Assembly: GCF_001949145.1 (NCBI RefSeq)
Contig: NW_019091424.1
Span: forward strand, 402,861 to 466,860
From: Acanthaster planci
Taxonomy: Eukaryota; Echinodermata; Asteroidea; Valvatida; Acanthasteridae
DNA: 64,000 nt
Direction: 5' to 3'
Shown: piece by piece, positions 28,701-39,280 of the stretch
Numbering within the stretch: the first letter of the stretch is position 1
Layout: the number at the start of each line of letters is the position of its first letter
Program-made: the position numbers and the translations under genes
Notes under the pieces: model-generated
The model's input: the letters and a program-made list of their open reading frames with translations, nothing else
What the model was told of the DNA's origin: nothing
The model's database searches: none

Positions 28701-31700
28701 TGAGCTACTGGGCGCCAAATACACGGGTTACTTCACCAGGGGAAACACGCTGCTGGTTTGCAATAGGTACGGAAAGAAATGCCTTGAGTGTGCTACAAAT
28801 TAATCGAGCGACCAGGAGGAGAAGACTGTACTGTGATGGTACTCGTTTTTTTGTCAAGACGAATCTCAAGACCAGTCACAAGACCAGATGCAAGACCAGT
28901 CATAAGACCAGACGCAAGACCAGTCACAAGACCAAATACAAGACAACTCATAAGACAAGACGCAAGACCAGTCGGAAGACCAAACACAAGACAACTCATA
29001 AGACAAGACGCAAGACCAGTCACAAGACCAGACACAAGACCAGTCATAAGACCAGACGCAGGACCAGTCACAAGACCAAATACAAGACAACCCATAAGAC
29101 AAGACGCAAGACCAGTCACAAGACCAGACACAAGACCAGTCATAAGACAAGACGCAAGACCAGTCACAAGACCAAACACAAGACAACTCATAAGACAAGA
29201 CGCAAGACCAGTCACAAGACCAGTCATAAGACAATTTCGACAACCAGTCACAAGACAAGTCACAGACTGGAGTTATCATGTTTGTCTTATGATGGTCTTA
29301 AGGGGTCTGCAACTGCAACACTGACCTTCTTGCTTGCACACTCATGCACAGGTCATGCAAGTGTTCAAAGATCAATCTTTTTGTGACTAACCAATATCTT
29401 CACACTGTCTAAATCATCTAAGCCACTGTTTAGTAACCACGGCAACATGGAGGACAGGTTACATGTACCTGCCACAGAAGCCTATACATTGGCATATTTT
29501 TGTGGTTTATTTGCTTTAATGTAGGATGGAAGGAGCAAAGTACGAGAAGGCACAAGAGTGGCGGATACCAGTGATCAACGTGCAGTGGTTGAATGACCTG
29601 GTGCTTGGTAACCATGAATCTGTCCGCAACCTGAACACAGCTAGATATCAACTCTATGACCTGCCAGACCCATTTAAGATCGACAAGTACGGACATATGT
29701 GCACCAGTCTGATGGGTAGGTTGACAGCATTTTTGGTATATTCCGAATATTCCACCCATATGGAGGAATTGATCCTTACAGTCACAGGTCATTTGTATTA
29801 ATAGCCAAAAATGACTTGTTATTCAAGGAAAGAAGCATTTGCCAACTTTTAAAAAAACAGCCAAATGCCACAGTCTCAGACTTCAGGGAGTGTTGTGATC
29901 AATATTTGTATGATATTTTGTACCCCAACCTCATATTTTGTGCCGAGCCTGTGGCATATCCGCGGAGCCATATTGATTACAACCGACCTTGAGTCAACAT
30001 CAGGGTTTCCCCTGCCTATTCAAGTGTGAGGCAGCCCACCTCACTGATTTGAGTGACCACCTCATGCTTTTCCGTTGAATTTTACCTCCTCACACTTAAA
30101 ACAGACAAAGGTGAAGGAAAAGGAAATATAACTGAGATATTTTGAAATGGATCAGTTTAAAATCGCTCAGAATGGTAAAGAAGACCACAGAATAAAAACC
30201 GATTTATTTTTAGACGAGAAATTCGGAGGAAATGTACTGTTAGACTGAATAGAGTTTATTCTAGGCCTTTTTGAAAACACTTTTGTTTTTCAGGAAGTAG
30301 AATTTTGGCAAAATTTGACCACCTCACACATATCAGTACCCCAGGGGGAACCCTGGTGAACATATCTTGTGATGACAGTGGAGATCATTATACACAACAC
30401 AAATTGTTGGAATGGTGGTAACGATGTTGTCAATGTGCTCTCTGTTTTTATTTTCTTTATAACCAAGATCCATGGACTGTTCCTTTGAAGATCTCCCACG
30501 CTGCAAAAAAGGCAAGTAGACTCACCCTCAAATGGTTACTCTGTACCTTAAGGTTTAGGGTTGGAATATGCTTAAGTTATTAAAAATTTATATATAATTA
30601 CTTGTTCTCTCAAAAAAAACTGTGGCAAACGATCATAATTCCTCAATTCTAAGGTTTTTTGTGAATTTCAAGGGCAGAAAGTTTAGCATTGTATTCAAAA
30701 TCTATTTTTTTCCTTTAGACTTATTGTTCCATATTCTTAAAGAGAAACAAAAACTGTTTTTTTCCCTATTTCACTCAGTAGGCCCTTTGAAACAGCTATG
30801 TTAATGTTCCATTGCCATCATCCACTTAGTGTATGTATACATTCCCTCATTTGAAGACACTGGTCATAAGAAGGCAATGGAGAATGGCACTGATAGTCAG
30901 GGAGTGCCATTATTTTGTAAGCTCAGTCACGACAGAATTTGCGGGCAACCACACTAGCAAAGAAGGTCGCGTTTGCCGGCCAGCCATTCGGTTTCCTCAT
31001 ATGTCAATATGATCAGAATATCCAAAACAAATATTTCTGGGCTAGCAGGTGGATGAATGGTTCAAGAGTTGATGGCTGTAGTCAGAGGTTTTAGAAGTGT
31101 GTTGTACCTTGATTGATGCATGCCGACATGTAGTGCTTCGTAACAGGTATCCCCTGCATGATGTGCATGGCAAGGCCAAACTGCTTGAAAGAGACTGAGC
31201 ATGTCATCGCATCCCTCTCCACAAAATGACCACTTAGTTTCGGAGACACAAGTGCCTTCTTCAGAGAAGCATTTCCCATTGTCTGTTAGTTGTTAGCCTG
31301 TAGATAGGGTAGAATGTGGACCTTTTTAGGCTGTACAAGATGTTACTTGCAAAAAGGTTTATTCGGCATTGGAAAAACGTACATGTAGCTGTTCCGAGCA
31401 TATTGTGCATGCACACGTACATCAGGGTTCCCGCAGCCTGGAAATGTCATGGAAATTTGTTTTTGTTTTCCAGGCCTGGAAAAGTGATGGAATTTTGTAA
31501 AAATGGCTAAAGTCATTGAATTTTTCAAACACTGTGTATGATTTCTATTCGCAGAAATAAATAAGTGCATAAAATGTGTGATTGTAGTCGCAACTGAAAA
31601 GGCCGAATAGTCTAAGATTTTGCTCCATTGGGTCATGGATTTTCATAATTTGGTCATTGGAAAAGTCTTAAAAGAAAGTCATGGAATTTAATTGTCCTTT

Positions 31701-34700
31701 AGGTTCAGGAACCCTGGTACAGTCATCCATTTGTGAGTTTATCATATTGTGCAGGCAAAGGCCTGCGTACTTTGCACTTTTCAACAGTAGTATTTATGTT
31801 GGTAGAAACGTACATTGTACATGTAATCCGCCCTGAGTTAAAGTGCACCCTCACCGGTGAAAGAAAGACAGGCTGGTACAAAGTTTTCCAACCGGGTTCT
31901 TGCACCCGTTTGGCGTGCGTGCAAAGACCATACATTCCAGAATAAATTTGCTGAGCATACTCAGCGTGCCCACATCAAATGTGAACAAACTTGTGCACCT
32001 ATGTGTTGAGTTGGTACCAAAGGACTGTCAATATCATTTAAAAACACCCTCTTTTGTTCTCGCTCAGAGCGTATAGGCCCAGCTGTCGTTTATGTATGAA
32101 TGTTTGAAAAAGAATGAAATGCATTGTTCATAATAGAATTATTGAAGGTTTTACCCAATTCTTCCCCTCAATGGAGGTTTTGCATGGTAGCCATCTTGCA
32201 GGGCAGTGCTTTTGTCCCACAGGGAAACTTCCTTTGTGCGTACCCTGTGGAACAAAAGCACTGGCCTGCAAGATGGCAGCCATGCAAACCCTATATTGTT
32301 GATCCCGAATACGTCAAGTTTTAAAAAGTCTGAACCCCCCCCAAAGGTTTTGTAAGACTTGTCCATGCAGCATGTCATTTATGTGTGCAGTGACTATCTA
32401 AACAAAGTCTCTTGTGTCTTCCCCATATTTGGTTTCTTGTTTGTGTGTGGACAGCCGTGCGTTCATGCTTCAGTTTTTTACAGTCTGTTTTTAGTGTTAT
32501 GTGTTGATGTTTAAAGACTTGCCGGAACATTCTTTTGGAGTTGAGGATGTTTTCGTTTTCTTTTTTTGTAACACTGTTTTTTTATTTTCGTTCTCAGTTA
32601 TGCAAGGCATTGCTCGGCAAGGTACAGTCAATTTGTTGTTTTTTTGTTTCACTGATAAACATTTGGAAGCAATATCCATCCACTTAACTGGTAGTACTCT
32701 GTACCTTTTCTCTTAAAAGTAGTTTCATGGAAAGACAGAATTCTCAGTTGTGTTACATACGATACCCTGGGCAAAGCAGACGGTACCGTTTGGTACACAT
32801 ATATCATGAAAGGAATTTTAGGAAGTGATGAAAGTTACAATGTTGGTGAAAAATGTGCCGGGTGAAGGTGGTGCCAACACCGCGGACAGATCTCAGCAAT
32901 GCTTCCAAAGCAAAGTTAATATCATCCTTGGATTGTTCTATCATGTACATGTAGTCTCATGTAGAAATGTGACAATGTCTGTGGCATTTGTCATCAGGGC
33001 TTTCTCATAGAAAGTAAACAAGTTACTCACATACATGAAATAAATTGGAATAAAATCTGGTACACTGAGTTCTTTAAATTCATGTGAACATACCAATTTG
33101 AATTTTCCGTACTAAAGACACTGCTGCTATACTTCGTGATTCAGGGCAAGCTTTTGCTTAGTTACATACACTGTTCTCAATGGATAAGAAGGGCACAAAG
33201 GAACCAGTCCATTCCACAGATGGTGGTCGCTATGCAAAAGCTTGCCCCGAATCACAAGGCATAGCAACAGTGTCTTTAGTCTGGGGAATTTGATTTGTTA
33301 TGTTTATGTGGAATCAGATAATGCAGGGTACCAGATTTTATTCAAATTTAACTCGCAAACAGCTCATTGCAGCCTTTTTCAATTGTAGTTCATTTACACA
33401 TTTTACAAGCATGCCTTGGCAACACTTGCTGTGAGACCATTGAAAGTGTACCTTTGGAATGTGTTTGCCATCATGGTAATCAACTTGAAGACAGTCGAAC
33501 CTCGTTAATAAGAGGTCCTTCTAACAAGAACTTTGTATTATCCAAAATGAATGCAATGAAAAACAAAAGACGAGGACTTAAGAATTTCCTTGTTACAAGC
33601 AGAAACTTGTATAAACGGTGCTGTTATCATACAAGGTTCAGCTGTATATCTGTCGGCAGCAGGGGTTTTCATTCAGAGATCATTTAGGAACCAGGTAACA
33701 TCAGTTGGAATAGATCATTGGAGTATGTAGGAATGAGAGATTTTGAGACACTGGCGGCAGCAGACACGGCGGTCCTTTTTCACAGTATTGCGCACGCTCA
33801 GAACTATGCTGGCATGCTCAGAACAACGTGCGCGTGCTCAGAACTGCTACTTATCAAATTCCTCAAACACATGCCGTATGCAGAGTGTGTTGGAAGGGTC
33901 TTGGGAGGCCTGATAGAGGCGTCCAAGCAGGAACAAATAATGTCAGCAAATATGGGCATGCTCAATTGAATGAAATTGGAAATTAATGCTTCGGAAGTAG
34001 GAGCATTACATACAGAGGTAGAAAGAGCAAATCACTCGACTAATGCCAACCAAGAACTCACCTGTTGCTCTCTTGTGTGCTTCTCATAATCAGCAGTTTG
34101 AGTTTCTTCATCTTATGAATGTCTTTTATTGATTGTAAGAAATGAGTCAAGTCATGGAATTTAAAGCTTGGCTTAAATTAAAAGCCATTAGGTAAACTGG
34201 TAAGACTGACCAGCAAACCCAGAATATTTTTGATGGTCCAGGAGAAACGGAAAGTAAGAATTCTTAAACTCGCATTGGCCAGAGACTTAAAGAAAGCATC
34301 TACAAATTGTGTGTTTTTATTTTCAAGCAGGACGATTTTATAAGAAACATTTTGAGATCAGTAACTGAATATTCGGTTAAGTCAGAATTCAGTATGGATA
34401 ACCACACCTGTTGCATGAGATGCACCGATATGACAGTTTGCTGAATAACGCATTTACGTCATTGCTGCCATGTACCCTCACTTGGATGAAGAAACGTAAA
34501 GGGGTTGTGCACATTCCATTGAAAAGTCATGCTGCATCTGCATGTGAGGAGGAGTGAATCCTAGCTAGCAAGCCACACAGCACCATCCGCTTTGGGGCCG
34601 CAATGCACACAGGTCATTTAGTTGGTTAACAATTGACACCTGCAATGAAATGCAGAGTGTTCGGAACAGGTGTTGCTATAAACAATTCATCTGCTCTTAA

Positions 34701-37700
34701 TATGAGGTGTAATGCATTGAACTAATGTGATTTTTAACTTATACTAATTGTCTTAAAGAGTAATATCCAAGGTCAAGGGTTTATCCTAAAGTAGAACAAT
34801 TCATCGGTCATCTGTAACCAGCTTCATCCAAATTAGGTGTGCGATTTCATATAACGCATCATACATGGGTACTAACATGTTAAAGGACACCATTTTAACA
34901 CTTTGATGTGAATCACAGATTTTAAGTGAAGCAATGCACTGTCAAATACTGAGTCATGAGTAGTCGTGGAGGCACAACCAGTTAAGGAGATTTTGATGTA
35001 AGCCATTGTGTTTGGATGACATGCAGTATTTTCAGCGGTATGTGCACAAATCCTTCACTTAAGATGGCCGCAACACAGCAAAGAGGCAATACAGAAGTAA
35101 CTCTGAAGTACTCTGTCTCAACTGGCAATGTTTGTTTTCTTTCATTTTCTTCTGCTTAGATTTTTGTCTGTTTTCTTTTCACCAACCCTGAAGAGTTGAA
35201 GAGAATCTCTGAAACAAGGGCCCAAGAATGTCAACATTTCATCAAAACCACAAATGCCTTTTTTCCCCCGCACACTACAGAATGAGAAAAACATTTACTA
35301 AACATTGCATCAGTGGAATCTCTTTCTTGATTTAAAGAGATCGTGTCACTTTCCTTTATTATAAGCTGGTGTGTATCTTGATCCTTTGCAGAAGTTCTTG
35401 TCCAACCTCGGTCAGAAGGCAGGTCAGTTGATGAAGCGAAAATGTGAACAAGGCTTTCCCTTAGCCAAGAGACAAAGGTAATTTTAGTTTGTTGAGAATA
35501 TTATAGGGTTGCCTTAAAAAAAAAAGTGATTTTGATGTTCAAAGACATTGTGGTGAGAGTTGTAGATTTTAAATATGGCTGTCCAAAATTAGTCTGGTTG
35601 AACATGAAATATTCGGACAGATCCCCCCCCCAAAAATGCTGACACCCTTTAACCACTTGCTGCCGGGTGGTTTGAAAAATGCAATGCAATAATCGGGACT
35701 TTTCCAAGATTTTCAGTTTGTACACTGTACAAAGTCTTGGCAAGATTGAAATTTCCTTCTCGTTGGCAAAGTCCAAGGTGCATGCCTGATTAAAAGAGCA
35801 ACAGGTGAAATCAATATTTCGTACATGTGATCATTTTGGGGAATATGATTTAGGGCTGTGGGGTTTTGATCGGGGTTTGGGGGCTCTCATCTCTCTCAAA
35901 GAGCCGTGAAAACAAAGTATTCCGTTCACTGTTTGCATATGGGTTGAAAGGTGCATTGAATTCTAGACAGTAAATGTGACGGGCTCAAAAAAAATGGGTA
36001 TTATGGGACTTTTTTTTCAAAATCAGTTTCATACATTTAAATTGGTTACATTATAAGCTTTAATTTGGTGTAGGTTTGAACCCTGTGGTATTTTGCAATC
36101 TGGAGATATATTGACTTTTGCATAATCATATCACACACATTAACAGAATTGCTTTCAGAGATAAAGCCCTTTACACACAGGAAGTGGAAAAAGAAATCAG
36201 CCAAGACGAAAACCCCTTAATTCCCATAGCAACAGTTAGGTTTCTTGTATGAATGTGAAATTACTGATATAATAGAAGCCAATAAACCAAGAAGTAAAAA
36301 ATCAGCCTGTCTACATAAAAAGCCGTTAGTGTGAAATAGCACAGTGTCCCTTAATATCCTTTTTTGTAGAGCAGTTCAAAAATTATCATGTCAGTGTGAT
36401 AAAGTCCTGATTGAAAAGTAGCCTTAACAGGTCATTATTTTAAAAAATTACTTTAAGCACAAAATCAGATCAGAGAAATTGGTGACATTTAAGGACACAA
36501 CTCCCCAGAAAGCTAGTTGTACAAATGAAAACGTCTGGAACATGTTCTGTTGCAATCAAATGTACATCTTGCCAGCTCAGAATAACACAAAAGGCTATTG
36601 GCTAAAGCTGTGTGATTGCTGGAAGGAGCTTAGATTGAAGTGGACCAAATAATGTGTGACCGGTAGGTTTTAATTGACGCTGATTTGTCGTGGTTTGTGC
36701 AGGAAGGGCAGCATGAATGTTGAAGAGGACTGGGAGGGGTCGCCTCGTATGCTGGACCCAGACAAGATCCCCTATGTCCTGTTCACTGGCATCGATAGCA
36801 GGGCCATTCCTGAACTCATCAAGGTAGGCGTTCACTGACATGCCTTCCTCGTGCCACACTGCAGGGGAAGACGGGGACTGTTGTTGAATCTATCGCAAGT
36901 CCCATCATAAGTAGCTTTTGTCTCTTCCCCCCTTTCCTTATACCAAGAGCAAAACACAGTAAGGATTAAAATCCCGATTTAGAACTTTCTCAAAAGATGC
37001 GTCTGAGTGGTAGAGGAGGATCTGAGATATCTTGGGGAATATTTGGCCAGCATGGGTGTGTCTCCAGGGGTGTTACAAGGGAGACCTTTGGCCCCTCCCT
37101 CTGCAAATAAAATGAAAAAAATTAGAAAGGAATTCAAAATTAAATGGATATGCACCAAAATGGACCCCATCCACTGCTAATTGTTTGTCACTTTGTTGCT
37201 GATGATTGCTTTGCTCCTCAACCCCTGCAAATTCCCCCCCCCCCCGAAAAAATCCTAGTCTCGCCCACGTGTCTCAAGCACCCATTCAAAGCAGGAAACT
37301 TCGAGACGCTGTTGGCAGCAGACATAACGGTCCTTTTTCACTNGTGTTGCACATGATAAGAACGATGCATGTAAGCTCAGAACAGTGCAGGCATGCTGGG
37401 AACTGGTAAAAAGGACCGGTAAGTTTGCTGCCACCAAGCGTCTCAAAGCCTCCCCTTTCAGAATAATTTGGCTTCCTCCAAGAGTCCTCCTAGAATACGG
37501 ATTTTACAGGTATTCACCCTTGTGGCAACTGAGGTTTTTCTGTAATTTCTTCCACCTGTTCACAGAAATTGGAGAAGTTGGGTGGTCGCATGGCAGACAC
37601 CATGGCATCCTGCACCCATCTGGTGACAAACAAAGTGACACGGACTGTCAAGTTCTTGTCAGGGGTGTCTGTGTGTCGGTTCATTGTCACTCCCATGTGG

Positions 37701-39051
37701 ATCGAAGAAAGTTACAAGAGCAGATGGTTTCTAGGTAAACCACTCTCGGCTTAAAATGTTTTTTTCTGTATTTCTCTCAGTTATGCATCTCTTTTGTTCA
37801 TTTCAAGTTGAAGGCAGTGCATACGTGAGGCAAACTGAAAAAAAACAAAACTTGACATTATGAAATTTTTTGCTGCAAAATTCGCTCAAATTGAAATGTG
37901 CTCTGTTGAAATGTGCTTTCTGGATGTGCTTAGATGAAAACAGCTTCCTGTTAAATGATTTGGAGGCGGAGGCAGCGTTTTCATTCAAACTGAAGGAATC
38001 TATGGCCAGAGCTAGTCAGAGAAAACTGCTCAAGGTAAGTACGTCCTGTCACTAGTGGAAAAAAAGTCTCATTGTGCCATTGATATAAACATTTAGGATA
38101 CTAGTCAAATGGATTGAAAACAATCCATCTCAGAAGTTCCTTTCACAAATGCCTTAGAATGCAGCTGGGGCCAATTTCATAGAGCTGTTTAAGCATGAAA
38201 ACACCTTGCTTGACAAATCAGGTTACCAGCCAAAACTCCATGTGATGTCTTTTGGTTAGCATGACAATCACATAGATTTTGAGCTAGTAACTTTTGTTTT
38301 TTAAGCAGGGTTTTTTTTTTGCACTTAAGTAAATTGTGTGCTTAAGCAGCTCTATGAAATTGGCCCCAGGAGACAGCAAGTAGATGTCCACGTATTTCGA
38401 GGGTTGGTGAGAGTACCTTTTTAATACTCAAGTAGGAACAATAATCTGCCCTGCACTTACTGCAAACCTTTTAAATCACAGCCCCCCAAAAAATAAATCA
38501 AATTGGGCAGTATTTCTGAAGAGAGGTGCATACTTACGGAAGTGGGAAAGAAAATGTGTAATCTTGAAGTAAATATGACTGGCTTCTCTCACTTTTCGTG
38601 ACAGGATGTGACACTGTATCTGACCCCCGGTGTGCAGCCGGGTCCGACACTCATACGTGACATCATAGAGATGGCTGGGGGTCGGCTACTGACCTCTCGT
38701 CCATCGTTGGCTAAAATCAGTGCCATGCAAAGCACTATGGGAGCCTCTGCATTTGTAGTCATCAGCTGCGAGAATGACCTGCCTTGGTGTCGTGATTTCT
38801 TCCGTCATAAAATTGGTGATTTGATCATTTTTATGTTTCTAGAAATGATCTTCATGGAGCCATGGCTTTATTTAACAAAGGACAGTCAGTGCTTTTTGGA
38901 AATCCCCTCTTATTTCCATTCAGAATGGAGTTTCAAATGACTGATCAAAACCTCACATTGTTTTATTTCAGATGTGCACAATGCCGAGTTCGTACTGACC
39001 GGCGTCCTGAGACAGCAGCTAGATTTCACGTCATATCCTTTCAAATGTTGA
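22768..39051 (+). CDS. PAXIP1: PAX-interacting protein 1 (PTIP), six BRCT domains, 17 exons
   Basis: This is a nuclear adaptor of MLL3/MLL4 H3K4 methyltransferase complexes and of the 53BP1 DNA-damage response. Exons: 22768-22863, 23930-24067, 24491-24598, 25145-25258, 25783-26554, 27069-27160, 27345-27440, 28087-28227, 28645-28766, 29525-29715, 30468-30511, 35392-35477, 36703-36823, 37566-37734, 37934-38034, 38605-38815 and 38972-39051. They give about 893 residues, against 1069 in human. BRCT1 is at about 18-100 ([21 protein letters not shown]), BRCT2 at 105-195 (TPDWIIDTI), BRCT3 at 413-505 (ANWLNDCLK), BRCT4 at 520-600 ([15 protein letters not shown]), BRCT5 at 685-770 ([22 protein letters not shown]), and BRCT6 at 798-893 ([25 protein letters not shown]). 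The linker lacks the vertebrate poly-Gln. It has a Lys-rich tract and the conserved RTLRNITN motif. The intron after exon 11 is GC-AG. Confidence 0.96.
26720..26914. repeat. Foldback family 2, copy A (PAXIP1 intron)
   Basis: The inverted ends resemble GAATTCYCCAGACTAAAGAC. The interior AAGAAGGGCACAAAGGAACC and GGTGGTCGCTATGCAAAAG matches copies at 33101-33290 and 63622-63833. Similarity to copy B continues past the element (ACCAGATTTTATTC about 50 bp further), so the foldback may sit in a larger repeat. Confidence 0.75.
28460..28570. repeat. Inverted repeat in PAXIP1 intron
   Basis: The arms 28460-28507 and 28524-28570 are imperfectly complementary. They share GAGTTTGC, CCAATCACA and the perfect AATCTGTCGACCC / GGGTCGACAGATT pair, around a 16-base loop. 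The outer ends, GAGTTTGC and GCAAACTC, are terminal inverted repeats of a small foldback element. Confidence 0.75.
28866..29268. repeat. 12-bp/48-bp minisatellite in PAXIP1 intron 9
   Basis: Over 30 tandem copies of a 12-bp unit (CAAGACCAGTCA and variants such as TAAGACAAGACG) form a higher-order pattern of four units, 48 bp. The period is divisible by three and the units carry no stops, so it stays open in several frames on both strands, giving spurious frames of 137 to 228 codons. PAXIP1 itself stops within about 40 bases if intron 9 is retained, before the array. Confidence 0.92.
30001..30355. mobile_element. hAT-like MITE in PAXIP1 intron
   Basis: The ends CAGGGTTTCCCC and, inverted, CAGGGTTCCCCC are terminal inverted repeats. 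The flanking octamers GTCAACAT (left) and GTGAACAT (right) differ at one base, consistent with an 8-bp hAT-type target duplication. There is no transposase, so it is non-autonomous. Confidence 0.75.
31423..31716. mobile_element. MITE with CAGGGTTCC ends
   Basis: The left end CAGGGTTCCCGCAGCC and the inverted right end CAGGGTTCCTGAACC bound about 294 bp containing repeated GTCATGGAATTT-like strings. Its ends relate it to the element at 30001-30355, about 1.1 kb upstream. No exact target duplication was seen. Confidence 0.65.
32170..32297. repeat. Foldback family 1, copy A
   Basis: This is a nearly complete palindrome of about 128 bp: GCATGGTAGCCATCTTGCAG at the left returns inverted as CTGCAAGATGGCAGCCATGC at the right. 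Central CCACAGGG and CCCTGTGG continue the pairing. Copies occur at 39153-39280 and 61342-61468. Confidence 0.85.
33101..33290. repeat. Foldback family 2, copy B (PAXIP1 intron)
   Basis: Terminal inverted arms contain TACTAAAGACACTG and CAGTGTCTTTAGT. Nested inside are AGGGCAAGCTTTTGC and its inverse GCAAAAGCTTGCCCCG. It is closest to copy A at 26720. Confidence 0.8.
33739..33850. repeat. Foldback family 3, partial copy
   Basis: It contains TGAGACACTGGCGGCAGCAG and CGGTCCTTTTTCAC, matching the left arm of the element at 37303-37447, followed by related GCTCAGAAC repeats. The right arm is decayed. Confidence 0.6.
37303..37447. repeat. Foldback family 3 in PAXIP1 intron, with an undetermined base
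   Basis: The left arm GAGACGCTGTTGGCAGCAGA, then ACGGTCCTTTTT, pairs with the right arm AAAAAGGACCGGT, then TTTGCTGCCACCAAGCGTCTC. A relative lies at 33739-33850. One base in the loop at 37343 is N, the only undetermined base seen in the window. Confidence 0.8.
38166..38368. repeat. Foldback MITE with 28-bp inverted ends (PAXIP1 intron 15)
   Basis: The ends TGGGGCCAATTTCATAGAGC (then TG) and, inverted, the same sequence with one change bound about 203 bp. The ends relate to those of the ACTL6 intron element at 5791-6058. Confidence 0.85.
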
Positions 39052-39152
39052 ACTTGTCATTTTATTTGCACCCCAGACTGAGATGCAATATTTTCATTTT
39101 CATTTCTAACAGCGTGCAGACCACACCTCTCTTTCTGGAACATCCCTCTTTC

Positions 39153-39280
39153 TATAGAGGCTTTGCGTGGTAGCCATCTTGCAGGGCAGTTCTTTTATTC
39201 CACATGGAAACCTCCTTTGTGCATACCCTGTGGAATAAAAGCAATGGCCTGCAAGATGGCAGCCATGCAAACCCTCTATA
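39153..39280. repeat. Foldback family 1, copy B, in the PAXIP1 3'UTR
   Basis: The copy starts 102 bases after the PAXIP1 stop codon and is a nearly full-length palindrome with ends TATAGAGG and CCTCTATA. It carries AATAAA at 39234-39239 where other copies read GAACAAAAG, so it may supply a polyadenylation signal. Confidence 0.85.
39234..39239 (+). promoter_or_regulatory. Candidate polyadenylation signal of PAXIP1
   Basis: This is the first AATAAA I found after the PAXIP1 stop codon, about 180 bases downstream, and it lies inside a transposon-like foldback. No transcript end is available, so use of this signal is inferred. Confidence 0.35.

Larger units (their letters stand above)
30512..35391 (+). 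other. GC-AG intron of PAXIP1, with nested repeats
   Basis: The donor reads AAAAAG|GCAAGT, the strong GC-type donor context, and the acceptor is TTTGCAG|AAGTTC. Exon 11 (30468-30511, residues [15 protein letters not shown], compare vertebrate DAWRVPLK) is in frame only with this donor. The 4.9-kb intron carries several foldback elements. No nested gene is clear. Confidence 0.8.

Noticed and set aside
28866-29268. CRISPR-like array
   Set aside because: Contiguous short tandem repeats without unique spacers, in a eukaryotic intron.
28700-29386. Long open frames on both strands (up to 228 codons)
   Set aside because: They come from a 12-bp tandem repeat with no stop codons, inside a PAXIP1 intron; composition is purely repetitive.
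31091-31279. Minus-strand frame beginning [14 protein letters not shown] in a PAXIP1 intron
   Set aside because: It looks protein-like and is followed by a donor-like GTACAAC, but no partner exon or known family could be identified, so a nested gene is not supported.
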